From the NCBI GenBank assembly GCA_018136815.1, contig CM030933.1, positions 5,991,137-6,055,136 on the forward strand: a stretch of 64,000 nucleotides of DNA, in the 5' to 3' direction. Shown here in pieces: positions 9,643 to 20,743 of the stretch (position 1 is its first letter; every line of letters begins with the position of its first letter). A program made the position numbers and the translations under genes. The notes under the pieces were generated by a model. That model saw only the letters and a program-made list of their open reading frames with translations. It had not been told where the DNA came from and did not search any database. This stretch comes from Isochrysis galbana (lineage: Eukaryota > Haptophyta > Isochrysidales > Isochrysidaceae).

Positions 9643-12600
9643 CTAGAATACCTGCGAATCCGGTGGTTCCTTTGGATATGCCACCTTGCTATTCGGCGAG
9701 AAACCGTCCTCGACGCTAAACGCGCGTGGCGAGGGTGTCGGAAGAGCTCGAATCCCCGCCGTAGCCGCGCCGAATTCAGCGCCCATCAGCGAGAGGCCGA
9801 GGATGTCTACAAGAAAGCCAACACCTGGTATCACGTGGACGAGCTCGTTGAGGCTACAGATGGCGGTGGCAAGGGCGATTGTGCCGCACATCGCGAGGAA
9901 GTAGATGAGCACAAGGCGAATAGGAACCGCCCAAGGCTCGCCGGGCAGGGCGCGGCCAGAGGAGTAGTAGTAGTCGTCCATGATCTCATCAAAGTAAAAG
10001 ATGGCCAAAGTCAGGGCAAAGAGGACCTGCGTGCAAACGGGCAGAAGGCGAACGCATTGCTTGCCCTCGCTGCGGCCCTGTTCTCGATCGTCATTGACCG
10101 GATAACACAAGGCTCCAAAGCGGGCACGGGGTGGGCGCAAGACCGCCACGTTAGGAAGCGCGCCTGAGCCACGAAGAAGGCGACGAGCTTGAGGCCCGGA
10201 AGCATGGTCGCGACAATGAAGACCGCGTTTAACAAAGTGATGAGTAATACAAGGAAGGCGAGCACTGCCCAGAAGACTAGGGTGAAATCGTTGGCCTTGA
10301 CAAGGCTCAGCACCACGAGGCCGTTGGCGCCGGCGAAGAAGGCGAACGAAAGCAGCGCGGCCAGAGACGAGGCTGCGGACGAACCTAAATTGATACACCT
10401 GCTCCAAGCCGCAACGTTAACGATCCGCAACGGTGAGGATACCGGCTCGAAGCGCGGGCTCTGCCCTCCGCCATCGTGGGGTGATGAGGCGGGCGGGCGG
10501 CGGCGGGCGCGCACCAAAGAACGGGGATCGGCGGAATGCACTCGCATGCGCCGGAAATTATGGCGAAGACGGCGGCGACCATCGCACTCGCTGCGGCAAG
10601 CCCAAGCGCGTAGTCAAGCGAGCCCTTGGCCTTTTGGCCAAAGTCGTTGGTGTCCACATCGGTCATCGTCCGTTCATAAGTGACGTAGCTGTGAGCAATG
10701 GGATTAAGCGGTGACTGGCGACGTCCAGTACACTATGCGAGAGCAACGCAAGCACCGGAACAGAACGTTGCGCCTCGCCCACGCTTCGGTCATCTCAAAG
10801 TCCCACGTGTGCGTTTGGCGCAGTGTTGTTACGCACCTCATGACCGGCACAGCGGCTCCGATGGTGATAATACCAATGGCCATGCAAGTCCAGCTCATTA
10901 GCCGTGCGACAAGCCACGGTGGGATGAGCCACGCGATGAAACAGCTGAAGACAGCAACGTGGTCCTCCCAACGTGCAAAGAGGGTGTGTAGAGCGTGCAA
11001 GAAGACCATGATGACCGACCTGGCGAAAGCAATGGGGCGTGATGGCATAAGGCGACCCTGATAGCACCGAGGCAGACAGGGCGTGCTTACTGCGCATAGA
11101 TGAAGAGCAGGATGAGCTTAAGGATCGCCACCGGCCAGAGCACGTCCGCAACGTTAAGGATGAGCAGACCACCAAGGAATGACACCTGCCACTCGCAGGT
11201 GTGGAAGATCCTTGAGGGTGTGCGCCCTGGAGGCGATAGTGCAACCCATGAGCGCCAACGCCGTGCCCACGGCTGCCAGCCGCGCCAGTGCACGTGTCAA
11301 ACATACATGTAGGCGCCCTCGACTCCGCACGCATGCGGCGCGTTCGGAACCGGTGCGGCCCACCTGCGACGCGGCGAGCCATACAAGCTTGCACATCGGG
11401 TCGACCACCACGAGGCCAATGACGTTGGACGCGATGTATACGAGAAGCACGCAGAAAATGGGATTCACGTATTCTTGAGAAATGAGCACGTCGTCGAGCG
11501 TCATCTGCCGCAAAGGAGCACGCTGAGGACAGCTGCAAATATCGGACAGTCCCGCCCCGCACCGGCGCAGGAGAGGCTCCCTCCTAGCAAGGGCGGCGCG
11601 AAGCGCACATGACAGACTGCCAGGTAGAGGACGGACGAGGCCAGAGCAGCGAGGAACATGAGGAGCTCTGATGCCGTCACGTAGGCAAGCCACGTATGCG
11701 GTAGACTGCTGAGCATGAAGAGCGCGGAGCCAAGGGCGAGCAACGACGCAACGAGCGTGAAGAGGCCTTCGGTGATGGCCACCGCAGCGACCTGCTGCGC
11801 CTTGGCGCCAACGGTGCCGGCAACAACGAAGCCGCCGGCCCGTGCACCGCCACTCACTGCGCCGCCAATGTCCTCCGCGCCCAGTGCAGGCGATGCATCC
11901 GGGCTGGAATCGGCCGCCTCTACGTCTGCGTACTCCTCGCGCAAGCCCGCCTCGCCATCGGCCGCCGGTGAAGCGGCACCTGTCGCGCCGCCCATCGAGT
12001 TAGTGAGGGTGGTGACGGCTGAGTCGTAGCTGCGCTGCAAGTCTTCGACAGTCAACGAGAGGGCGCTCAAATTGCTAGCGTTGCGCGGGCGGAACGACGA
12101 GCACTCATCCCAGTTGCGGCAATAGAGCGGCATGGTGAAGAGCGTGGCTGCCTGGGCACGGAGGGCACGGGAGGTGCGTTGCGTGCCCGTAGCGCGGCAG
12201 TGAATTGCGCGAGGGTTGCCACGGACTGGCCGCAGCTCGACGGCTCGGGCCGGAGGATCTAGGGGCAGCAGCGCGCCTGGGTGGTGTTGTCATCTGGAGC
12301 CGCAAGCCCTTTGGGCGCGGCTGACGATAGGAGAAATGCAAGCGACGCTCCAAAGCTTTGGGAGTGGCGTTCGAAGTTCACGACGCTTTTGTTGGTGACA
12401 TCGTCGTCTACGAGCGAGAGCAGAGGTGCAAACGCCGGCAGTGCCTCGAGCCCGTGCTGCGCAGCCTCGATCAAAGCGGGCCCGTCTGGTGCGCTCTGCG
12501 CGGTGGCGCCCATCCTCTCACCCATGGCCGGAAGGAACGAGGCGTCGGCACCCGCTTGCACACGCGGACCCGCGGCGGCCGCAAGCGCAGGTGCTCCGAG

Positions 12601-13491
12601 GGCGACCACCTGGGTGAGCGAGCAGATCACGGTGCGATCGGTCGAATGGTGCGATAGGGCGCGACATGCGTGGGCTGCCAGCGATGCGGCGACGGGCGCA
12701 AAGTAGCAGAGGCGGGTGTGCTGTCAGCGAGTGAATTGGTGAAGGAGAGAAAGGCTGCGCGGTGCCAGCGAGATAGGAGAAGCAGGCTGTTTGTGCTGCG
12801 CGACATCGCACAGTTGGGGTGGCTACGCTGCAGGCATCGAAGCACGAGAAAACAAGTGAAGAGGGTCTAGAGCGGACGCGAGAGGGAGGGGCGTGAGAGG
12901 CGGGAGGTTATGTGGATGGTGGGCGGACACACCTCCGCGCCTGCACCGTAGAGGAGCGTGGCAGTACCGCTGAGCGCGGTAACCCATGAGAGGATAAGCA
13001 CAAAGATCTGGAGGAACTCTGCAAGAAGTGAGAGCGGGAACGAGGGGAGTGAGAGGGCGGAGAGGGAGAGTGCGAGGAGGCGAGGGGCGGCGATGGTAGG
13101 GATGAGGACAGAGGAAGAAGAGGGAGGCCAGCGGCAGGGCGGAGGAGGGGGAACAGTGCAGGGGTGGTGCCAGAAGGCGCAGCGGGGGGGGGGCGAACGG
13201 GGCCCAGGAATTGGAGCGGGGGGAGGGTGGGGAGAAGGGGGGAGAAGCGGTGGGAAAGGAGTGGGAAAGAGTAGGAAAAGGGGGGCGGGAGAGAAGAGAG
13301 AGAAGGGAGAAGCGAAAACGGAGAGAGGAGAGGGAGGGAGAAGAGGGAGAGGGTGGGGCTGCGTGGGGCAGTGGTATAGAGAGGACGGGGGATGGCGCGA
13401 GAACGGGGTGTGGCTGCACGCGTGGCGCGAGCTCGCCTGCGAACCATGACTTGCGGTAGGCGCCTGAGAGTGCCTTGCTGGCAACGTCCAT
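9643..13491 (-). CDS. Unclassified many-pass membrane protein, multi-exon
   Basis: A string of minus-strand open segments encodes hydrophobic helices separated by likely introns. From the N-terminus: MDVASKALSGAYRKSWFAGE (start at 13491); FLQIFVLILSWVTALSGTA (about 13.03-12.92); a long segment with CYFAPVAASLAA and LTQVVALGAPALAAAA (12.7-12.26); LYCRNWDECSSFRPRNASNL and a likely glycosylated stretch, then GLFTLVASLLALGSALFML and LLMFLAALASSVLYLAV (12.13-11.6); NPIFCVLLVYIASNVIGLVV; SFLGGLLILNVADVLW (11.2-11.1); SCFIAWLIPPWLVARLM (10.9); MVAAVFAIISGACECIP (10.6); VFWAVLAFLVLLITLLNAVF (10.3); and LIYFLAMCGTIALATAICS, ending PPDSQVF-stop (about 9.9-9.64). At least ten helices are visible. The MTDVDTNDFGQ at 10666 could start a second gene, but the frame also extends upstream to an AG. 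I do not recognise the family; exon limits are approximate. Confidence 0.6.
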
Positions 13492-14554
13492 CGCGAGAGA
13501 GTGCGCGCGGTGGGTGCCCACTGCTTACGAGAGGAAACGAGCCTGGTTGGAGAAAGATCCCGCGTGTTCATCAACAGGAGGAGAAGCGAGGGCGCGGGGG
13601 GGGGGGGGGAGGGGGGCGACACCAGGGAGAGACGACGGGAGAGAGAAGAAGTAGGCGGTAGGCGGCGGAGAAGAGAGAAGCTAGAGTGTTGTTCCCTTTA
13701 GTCTTTGGGGGTGGGTGGGGGGGGTCTCTTTCGGGGCGGGGCGGACGGTGTTCTTGTCCCGTTTATGCTGGATCAACCCTTTCGGATTCTACTTCTCGGC
13801 TGGTCTACTTTAAAAATACTGGGGAGGAGCCGGCCGCCGTCGGGAAGAGGAGGCTGTCGATGGTTTACGAACTAGGTCGCAGGGTGCTTTGGGGATACTT
13901 TTGTACAGTGCGCGCGGTAGGTTGTCGCCCCCCCTCCGCTCTCTGCTCTCTGCTCCTAGGCAGTAGACAACGAGCAGAGAGTAGGAGAGCGAGGAGAGAG
14001 GAGGAGAGGAGGAGAAGGGGGCGGGAGAGAGAGGAGAGATAGAGGAGAGAGGGTGAGAGTAGGAGAGGGGAGGGAGAGAAGAAGAGGGAGGAGAGAGGGG
14101 AGGAGCGAGGGGAGGGAGAGGAGAGAGACAAGAGGAGGGAGGAGAGAGGGGAGGGAGAGCAGGAGAGGAGAGAGAGAAGAAGAGGGAGGAGAGAGGGGAG
14201 GAGCGAGGGGAGGGAGAGGAGAGAGAGAGGAGCTTTGGGTCCCGCGGTCTTCTTCTTCTCCCTCACGCAGCGTTTTGTTTTCGTCGTCGGAAGAGAGAAG
14301 TCGTGCCTCCCCCCCGCTCCGCCCGCCCGCCCTCCGCCGCCGACGGACCTCTCCCTCCCCCCCTTCCTCCCTCACCCCCCCCCCCCCCCCCCCCCCCCAC
14401 GCTCCCTCTCTTCTCTCTGGCGCCGCCGCCTCCGCCTCCCATCCGGCCATCTCTTCCACACTCTCGGCCCTCTCATCTCCCCTTGCGCCTTCCCGGGCTT
14501 CTTTCTTTTCCAACTCATAGTTCGTGCTCAGACACACACACACACCACACACCG
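13492..14554. other. Purine/pyrimidine-biased intergenic DNA
   Basis: GA-rich from about 13.6 to 14.24 kb, then C/T-rich. Includes a 24-base C run at 14375-14398 and several G/GA runs capable of quadruplex or triplex structure. Overlapping open frames in all directions reflect composition. It separates the divergently placed membrane-protein gene and the small coiled-coil gene, so both 5' regions may lie here. Confidence 0.6.
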
Positions 14555-14929
14555 ATGGGTCGACCTCCACCCGACCACCCCGATCGCCGCTGGGCTGAGC
14601 GTGGGGGCCGGGGCACGGGCAGAGAGCGGGAGCGGTGGATTGAGCCTCCATTCTCATCGGTTGAACGGCGGCGGGCTGGTTTGAACGATCGAGCAGAGGG
14701 GTGGAGGCGCCGGAGAGGCTCAAGCGAAGAGCCCCAGAAGAGGCGTCGGAGAGACTCGAGCGAGGAGAGCCGACCAGCTTCGAGGGACGAGGCTGAAAAT
14801 GATGCACCCACGTCGAGGCGCATGAGAGAGACTCTTGAGCGCAAGCTTGTCATCATGGCCGAGCTCGAGGCCAAGGTGACCAAGCTGCGTGAGGCTGTGC
14901 TTGAGATGGAGGAGCAGGGGGGCGATTGA
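14555..14929 (+). CDS. Small basic protein with C-terminal coiled coil, hypothetical
   Basis: An ATG at 14555, just after a CT-rich stretch and an (AC)n tract, opens a 124-residue frame. The first 85 residues are rich in Arg, Ser, Glu and Pro with RRDSSEES-like repeats, as in RS-type nuclear proteins. The last 35 residues (RKLVIMAELEAKVTKLREAV) have heptad spacing typical of a short coiled coil. No family is recognised. The start is chosen because it is the first ATG after the low-complexity leader; the upstream part of the same frame is poly-Pro and unlikely to be translated. Composition overlaps with noise in this area, so it could be spurious. Confidence 0.4.
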   Translation: MGRPPPDHPDRRWAERGGRGTGRERERWIEPPFSSVERRRAGLNDRAEGWRRRRGSSEEPQKRRRRDSSEESRPASRDEAENDAPTSRRMRETLERKLVIMAELEAKVTKLREAVLEMEEQGGD

Positions 14930-15000
14930 GGTTGGAATGGATGCTACTCGGAATAGCCTTACTATACCACTGAGCAGTGTGAATGCCACGGCCAAGAACT

Positions 15001-15100
15001 NNNNNNNNNNNNNNNNNNNNNNNNNNNNNNNNNNNNNNNNNNNNNNNNNNNNNNNNNNNNNNNNNNNNNNNNNNNNNNNNNNNNNNNNNNNNNNNNNNNN
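15001..15100. other. Assembly gap (100 N)
   Basis: Exactly 100 N bases, the usual placeholder for a scaffold gap of unknown size. The distance between the coiled-coil gene and the phosphatase gene is therefore not known. Confidence 0.99.
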
Positions 15101-15211
15101 ATTCACTACTCTAGAGAGTACTTGAGAGAGTATTCTCAACTCCGCACAAGAAGTGCGTGCGTGCGTGGCTGCCGCGGGGCGGCGGACGGCGAACCGCTCG
15201 CTCGCGCCTCG

Positions 15212-16175
15212 ATGGAGCATTCGGTGCGCGCGCTCGTCGTCTTCGACCTCGACGCATGCTGCTGGTCGCCCGAGATGTTCGAGCTCTGGGGAGGCGGCGC
15301 GCCTTTTAAGGTTGTGCGGGACGTGCCTGGAGACATGACGCTGGCTGATGCAAGAGGTGTCAAGGTGAGCAACCAGCCGCACCGGCTCAATAGCTCGCAT
15401 CCAGGACTAGGGGCCCATGCGCTGCCGGGTGCCATGTACGCCACCGACCGTGCACATTGAACGACCCCATTTGATCGCTTCCTCTGTCGCTTCGTTCCTC
15501 CTTCTGACTCCGTCATTCCAGGTGCGGCTACTTGCTGACGTTGCTTGGGTTTTTGCGGATTTGCATGCCCGAATGAGAAGCGGTGAGAGCATTGGGGCAG
15601 CGATCGCCTCACGCTCAGATGAGCCCGCGTGGGCACGCGAGTGCCTTCGCCAATTCTTGGTTGCACCCGGCGTCGCCATGAACCAGGTCGTCCCCGAGGT
15701 AAGCCCCTCACACTAGACCATGGTCACATGTTGGGGTAGTGCTCACTTGGACCAATTGGCCGCACACATCAGGGTCTAACTGAAATATATAAAGGTTCCA
15801 AGCAGCGCCACCTTCGAGCCATCCAGCAGAAGACGGGTGTTGCATTCAATCGCATGTGCTTCTTTGACGATGACCCTTACAACATATCAGAGGTGTGTGC
15901 CCAGTTGCCCATATTGTAATGGCCAGCTCAGTCTTTAGGGATGAGGTGGTGGTACGCGCCGATGGAATCTCCACCCACAAAAAGTTTGGGCATACCTTCA
16001 ACCAATCATCCTCCATTCACTTTGAATCTATCTGTTTCACCTGTAGGTGAGCAAATTGGGCGTGCATTGCTTCCTTACACCCCGGGGCGTAACCAAGGAT
16101 TTGTATCAACGTGGCTTGGCAGCTGCTCTAGCCGGTAAGCCAACACCAGATGTGTTTGGCGAAAATCAAAGGTAA
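15212..16175 (+). CDS. MDP-1-like HAD phosphatase (magnesium-dependent phosphatase 1)
   Basis: Four exons with matching phase 0 junctions: 15212-15364, 15522-15698, 15773-15892 and 16047-16175. The protein is about 192 residues, close to the MDP-1 norm. Residues near 8-16 read ALVVFDLDACCW, the HAD motif I with both catalytic aspartates (DLD), although the usual Thr after them is Cys. IASRSDEPAWAREC gives motif II (the SR of MDP-1's ASRT). IYKGSKQRHLRAIQQKTG gives the motif III lysine, and MCFFDDDPYNISE gives motif IV with the acidic Mg2+-binding cluster. LGVHCFLTPRGVT follows as in the family. MDP-1 is a cytosolic phosphatase linked to protein-tyrosine and glycated-protein substrates; the real substrate here is unknown. 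The last exon could be spliced again at GGTAAG (about 16134), but reading through gives a clean end. Confidence 0.85.
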
Positions 16176-16399
16176 CGAGCCAGAAATATTGCTGTGAGCG
16201 AGTGGCATAATGAGAGCGTTGACGCCGCGCCTGAGAGTTTACTCAAGCTTACGCATCCGGACCCACACCCACTTCATTTGCGTTATCGTCTTAGTACGTG
16301 CCTTGGCGCATTACCGGTCCTAGAGTGTAGAATGCACCCTGGAGTCCCCGGCACTCGGCAAGGGCTTTACCACCCTCGAGAGAGGGCTCGAGCCGCCGG

Positions 16400-16505
16400 A
16401 AACCCATCGCCACGTGCGCATAACGCGAAGTCATCCCAAGGGAGAAAGCCTAAAATTACGAAAAGTACTAGAGCTCAGCACCCCAATTTTCACCGACGAA
16501 AATGC
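16400..16505 (+). pseudogene. Dispersed ORF tail (GRKPK...LSTPIF), copy 3
   Basis: One frame has SSQGRKPKITK. The next has the equivalent of LSTPIFTDEN, so the block matches the 2.1 and 6.85 kb copies with a frameshift. The AERLA tail is not present; sequence diverges after the DEN. It sits between the phosphatase gene and the inverted-repeat element at 16.62-17.24 kb. Confidence 0.35.
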
Positions 16506-16620
16506 GTTGCGGGGCAGCGGGTAGGGGTACTTCGTACGAGAGGCCCGGTTTCCCCATCTCGCCCGTCGGGGTCCTCCGAAGATCCGTTTCGGCCGGAGAC
16601 CGTCACGGCGCGCCCCCTCC

Positions 16621-17236
16621 TGTCGTGGATAAAGGGAGCCGCACCACACCGCACGCTCTACCCTTAGAGCGTGCCCGCTTTCCCGCGCCCTGCCTCGATC
16701 CCCTCTTCGCAGCGCGCCCTATCTTTAGAGCGTGTCTTCCCCACACCCCTCTCCTCCCTTCCCTTCCCGCCCCGAGTTCCCGCGCATACGACGCACAGCC
16801 GAGATCCCTCCCTTCCATTCTCCCGCGTCTTCGCGGCGTTTCCCTTGTTCCCTTGGCCAGAGAGGGTCGGAGAGTCGCCGGAGTCGCTCCCGCGCTCCCC
16901 CTTCGCCTCCTCCGCCGTCCTTCCCGCCTCGCGTTCCCATTGGAGCACCGGCACGTCCACCGCCGCCGCCGTCTCCGCCCCCTCCGCCCCCGTTGGCGCC
17001 TCCTCCGCCGCCCTCACCTCCTCCCCCTCCTCCGCCGCCGTCACCTCCGCCTCCGCCCCCGCCACCCTCTCCCACGCCACCGCCTTCTCCTCAGGCTGAG
17101 ACGCTGAGACTGAGAATAGGACCTGATATTATGCTAAGGGAGCCGAAACCTGACGACCTGAAACCTGACGGAGCATCTATGCGCTCTAAAGATAGAACGT
17201 GCAGCATGGTGTGGCTCCCCCTATCCACAACATGAT
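16621..17236. mobile_element. MITE-like segment with ~50-bp imperfect terminal inverted repeats
   Basis: The left arm at 16621-16673 (GTCGTGGATAAAGGGAGCCG, then a CACACCGCACGCTCTA-type block and TTAGAGCG) recurs reverse-complemented at about 17181-17236, with roughly 80% identity by eye. An extra internal copy of the CTATCTTTAGAGCGTG block lies at about 16.73 kb. The interior is extremely Pro/Arg/Gly-rich on every frame and has no recognisable gene. A target-site duplication was not evident. Confidence 0.45.
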
Positions 17237-17806
17237 GATTGGCGACCGGCGATGCGTGCGGCTTGGTGCGACGTGGGGCATGACTGCGTGCGGCAGTGCT
17301 TCGTGGGCAGTGCTTCATGTGGCTGCGGGCAGGCAGGCATCGGCGGGCGGCGTTAGGCAGGGCGAGGGTTTTTTCATCGGGCAGCTAGTGGGTCGGAGGT
17401 CGGGTGGGGGTGGCGGGTCGTGGCAACTGCGATCTTGCAAACCTCATCTTGACTCTTGCTGTCTGACAATGTATCGCGTTGTACTCAAGAGAGAACTACG
17501 ACATGATTCCTATAGCGCGTGAAGCTGACGAACAGTTCTATACGCAGTCGTTATTTGCACCTTCTTCTCAAGATGCGCGTGCGCGGACTGGGTATTGTTC
17601 GGAAGATAGATGAGCAAGGGCATTGCGCCTCTACCTACAACTATGGTTGTGATGACGACCCAATAAGCCAAGTCATCTCCATGCAAGGAATGAGAGGGTT
17701 GTGTTCACAAAGAAGAATCCAGTCGCCCAGCTTTGATGGCTTGGCGAGACCTGGCGACGCGCAATGACTACACACATCCTTAACCTCGACGGATCGTCTC
17801 CCTGCG

Positions 17807-19542
17807 TCAATCAGCATCGAGACGCGCTGCCACCTCACGGAGGCGTAGCAGAACCGCTCGCATGCGGTCGCTCGTGCTCGAGGTCTCGAGTATCGCTTGG
17901 TGGTCGCTCTCCCCATCGCGAACGGCAGACCAGATCGAATAACTCAGCCGTTGTGCGCGCCTCCGAGGCGGATAGCTAGAGATGTACGGCATGTACGGCT
18001 CGGTGTCGTCTTCCTCATTGTACCACGGGTTGGCACGCTGCTCCGACGCGCGGCGGCGGAGTCCGACAACGATCTTGTCAAGAATGAAGTCCTTGGGCCA
18101 GCCGGCAGCAGGAGCTGGTGGGAGGAGAGACAAGAGCTGGGCGGGCGCAGGCACCTGAGAAGGTGTATCCGTTGTTGCTGCAATTCTCCGCAGGAGGGCG
18201 TCGAACTCGATCCACACCTGAATTTCGAGTGCGAGCAGGCGCTCCTCTTCCTCTCTTTCCTCTTCTGTCTTGACGGCAACAACGCTGCTGCCGTCGTGCG
18301 CTTTCGCGCTAGAGTCCTCCTCATCGGGCTCACTCTCACTCCGCACGCCATCCACGGCTATCTGGAGGGCCGTTCGTACAGGCTCAGAGATGGTGTACAG
18401 CTTGTCCTCCTCCTCGCCCTTGGTCTCATCTCCGGTGGAAGGTGCCATCGGGGCATCAGAGATGGCATTCCTCACTGCTGCATCCGCGCGCGTCGCCACG
18501 TCTGCTTCTGCAGGGTTGAAGCTGCAGAAGGCAGGCGGTAGCGTCCTACCAATGCGCACAGGCTTTGTCTCATAGGCCCACCAGTTGCGCTCCTCGCCCA
18601 CAGCGGCCGCCATGACGAGCCGCCTCCAGATGGAATCGTTCACGTCAACACCATTGCTCGTGTCGTCGACCTCGAGCCACCTTTTTACCTTGCGCGCGGA
18701 TGCAGAAAGCGCTTCGGCATCCGGCAGCAACTGAATATTGGCCCTGGCATACGGGAGTGCCTGAGTACCCTGAAGAACGTGCGCACGGCCGAGGCCTTGG
18801 ACAATTAGCGCAAGGCGGGCGTCAGGCTGCCGCTGCACATCTACAACCTTCATCAGCGTGCCGTCCAGAGCCGCACGAGAGCCCTTGGGCGAAGGCTCTA
18901 AATCCGGCACCCCAGGCAGCGAGTACTCTGGATTGCCAAGATTAGTTATTCCGCCCGGCAGGTGAACGTGGAGGTAGAGCCACGGCTTCGGCGAGGCGAG
19001 CAGGGTCTCGAACATGTGCACGTACTCAGGCTGAAAGACGTTGAGCAACACCTGTCGGGTGCGGAGGGAAGTGCGCCCGTGGTCTTGAGCCTTTTGGTTC
19101 GCCATGGTTGATGCAAAGGGTCACGCGTCTAGTTTGCAGCAGCCAGAGTGGGGCTCCTGCTTGGCATGGCTCCTACTCATGACATGCCGTCGGATCCATT
19201 CCCAGCCTGAACCATGTCCTCCCTTACAACGCGCACCTGCTGGTACGGCAAGATTGTCATCGACCACCTAGCGAGGGGAATGTCCAAGTAGATTCCGAGC
19301 TTGCTGGCCTCTTCGCACTGCACCTGCTCAGGCCTCTTCCTTGCGCTCTCGCCGGTCACGGCAGTGGCCTCGGTCTCATAGAAGAGCTTTTTGAGGGCGG
19401 AGACGTCGGCATTGCGCTGATCGTCCAGCCCTCCCTCGAGGTCTCCGCCCGGCCGGATCTGGAGGAGGGGAGCCGGCGTGCGAGTGCGGCTGGCAGCCGG
19501 AGGCCCGAGCTGCAGCGCTACACAGCTGAGCGCGAGCAACAT
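17807..19542 (-). CDS. LON-domain (Lon protease N-terminal type) protein, secretory or plastid-directed
   Basis: Two exons, 19542-19237 and 19051-17807, joined in phase 0 across a GT-AG intron, give about 516 residues. The N-terminus MLLALSCVALQLGPPAASR looks like a signal peptide. The LON substrate-binding fold is seen as DIPLARWSMTILPYQQ joined to VLLNVFQPEYVHMFETLLAS, matching the family pattern of a Pro-rich strand followed by hF-P-Y--M. The splice falls inside this motif, which supports the gene model. The AAA+ and serine protease domains of Lon are absent. The remaining 350 residues are acidic with long helices and a conserved-looking NPWYNEEDDTEPYMPYI. Stand-alone LON proteins act as adaptors or in plastid proteostasis; the role here is inference. 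Confidence 0.72.
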
Positions 19543-20021
19543 CGACAGTTGTAGGCAGAGACCTGGAGGCGTATTGACAGAGGACGTGAGATGGAGAGCG
19601 TATGCTCAGACCGAGAGCCAGAGACACAGGGATGAAAGGGGAAGGGTCGACGGAGCCGCCACTCGTCGAGCTCGAGCTGCGGCTGCTTCTCTATCTCTTC
19701 CTCTCTCTCCACCTCGCCTCTCTCCTCTCTCTTCCCTCGCTCCCTCCTTGCCTCCTTTCTCTCTCTCTCTCTCTCGCTCGCTCTCTCGGCGTTTGCTCTC
19801 GCCCCCTCGCTCTCGCCCTCTCTCGCCCCCCGGCCCGCCCGCCCGCCCTTCCACTTTTCGATTTCCTTCCTGCCGCTCGCTGGCTCTCTTCCTCGTCGGA
19901 CCATCACACTGCTTTACTTTCTATCGAATTCTCGCTACCTCGATCCGACAGGGAAAGCCTCCGGGCTGGGCCCCTACAGTCGGCCGCCCACTCGGAGACC
20001 CAGGAGGAAGGGGGGAAGATG

Positions 20022-20230
20022 GAAAGATCACCGGGGGGGGGGCGGGCCACCGGACCATATCTAAGCCCTCCACCCCAATCCCCCTAGTAGTGTACGGGGG
20101 GAGCCGCCTGATGGCGGGGGGAGAAGGCCGGGGAATGGGGGTGTAGAGAGTATGCTACGTGCTACTTGTAGTGGGTAGTGGTTCCATTCGCCGCGAGTGC
20201 GGTAAGAATATTAAAAGGTTTTTTTATTCT
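20022..20230 (+). repeat. Dispersed repeat family ending in TATTAA(A/G)AAG, copy 1
   Basis: Shares, in order, GATCACCGGGGGGG, CCCCCTAGTAGTG, CGCCTGATGGCGGGG, GGTGTAGA and GCGGTAAGAATATTAAAA with the block at 25858-26075. A shorter copy lies at 43.19-43.29 kb. CGCC-TGAT-GGCG forms a small hairpin in both long copies. Confidence 0.65.
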
Positions 20231-20627
20231 TCGTTCGCTCTTCGCCCATTCGGTCTCGTTAGGTATTGCGTATTGCTCGGCCATCTTGCCTGGATGGAAC
20301 TCTTCGCTATCCGTTAGGTTCTCTTCTTTCCCTCGCGGGCTCGCGGGACGCTCGATCCTAGCAGGGGGGTGTCGCATTCGCGAATCGACGCTCGTTAGGC
20401 TTCTCTCTTCTCTTCGTTCGGTATTTATCGTTATAATTCTCTCGTTCTCGTTCTCGGTCAAAAACTTCGCGTAGACGCCTAGGATCTAGGGTTGTGGAGC
20501 GTCCTCTCTCTTTCTCTCGAAGAGAAGGGAAGTTTCCCCACCTTTCTTCCTCCCAGGCGCCTCGCAAAAAGGTTTAATTCGCTATCTCCCCGCGTTTCTT
20601 TACCTGCTTCTGGGGGCAATCAGGTTT

Positions 20628-20743
20628 GGTTTGCCATCTCCCCTTGGAGATCGATTTAGGTTCGCTGCTTGGGTGAGGGAATCTTTCTCCTTGGTCCTTG
20701 GTTTGCCATCTCCCCTTGGAGATTGATTTAGATTCGCTGCTTT
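20628..20743 (+). repeat. 43-bp direct repeat, two copies 72 bp apart
   Basis: GGTTTGCCATCTCCCCTTGG followed by AGAT(C/T)GATTTAG and TTCGCTGCTT occurs at 20628-20670 and 20700-20743 with three mismatches. The spacer is of similar composition. No gene overlaps it. Confidence 0.7.

Noticed and set aside
13956..14807. 283-residue minus frame and overlapping plus frames
   Set aside because: Composed of Ser/Leu/Pro or Arg/Glu/Gly runs caused by the GA/CT tracts; no protein-like pattern outside the 14555-14929 plus frame.
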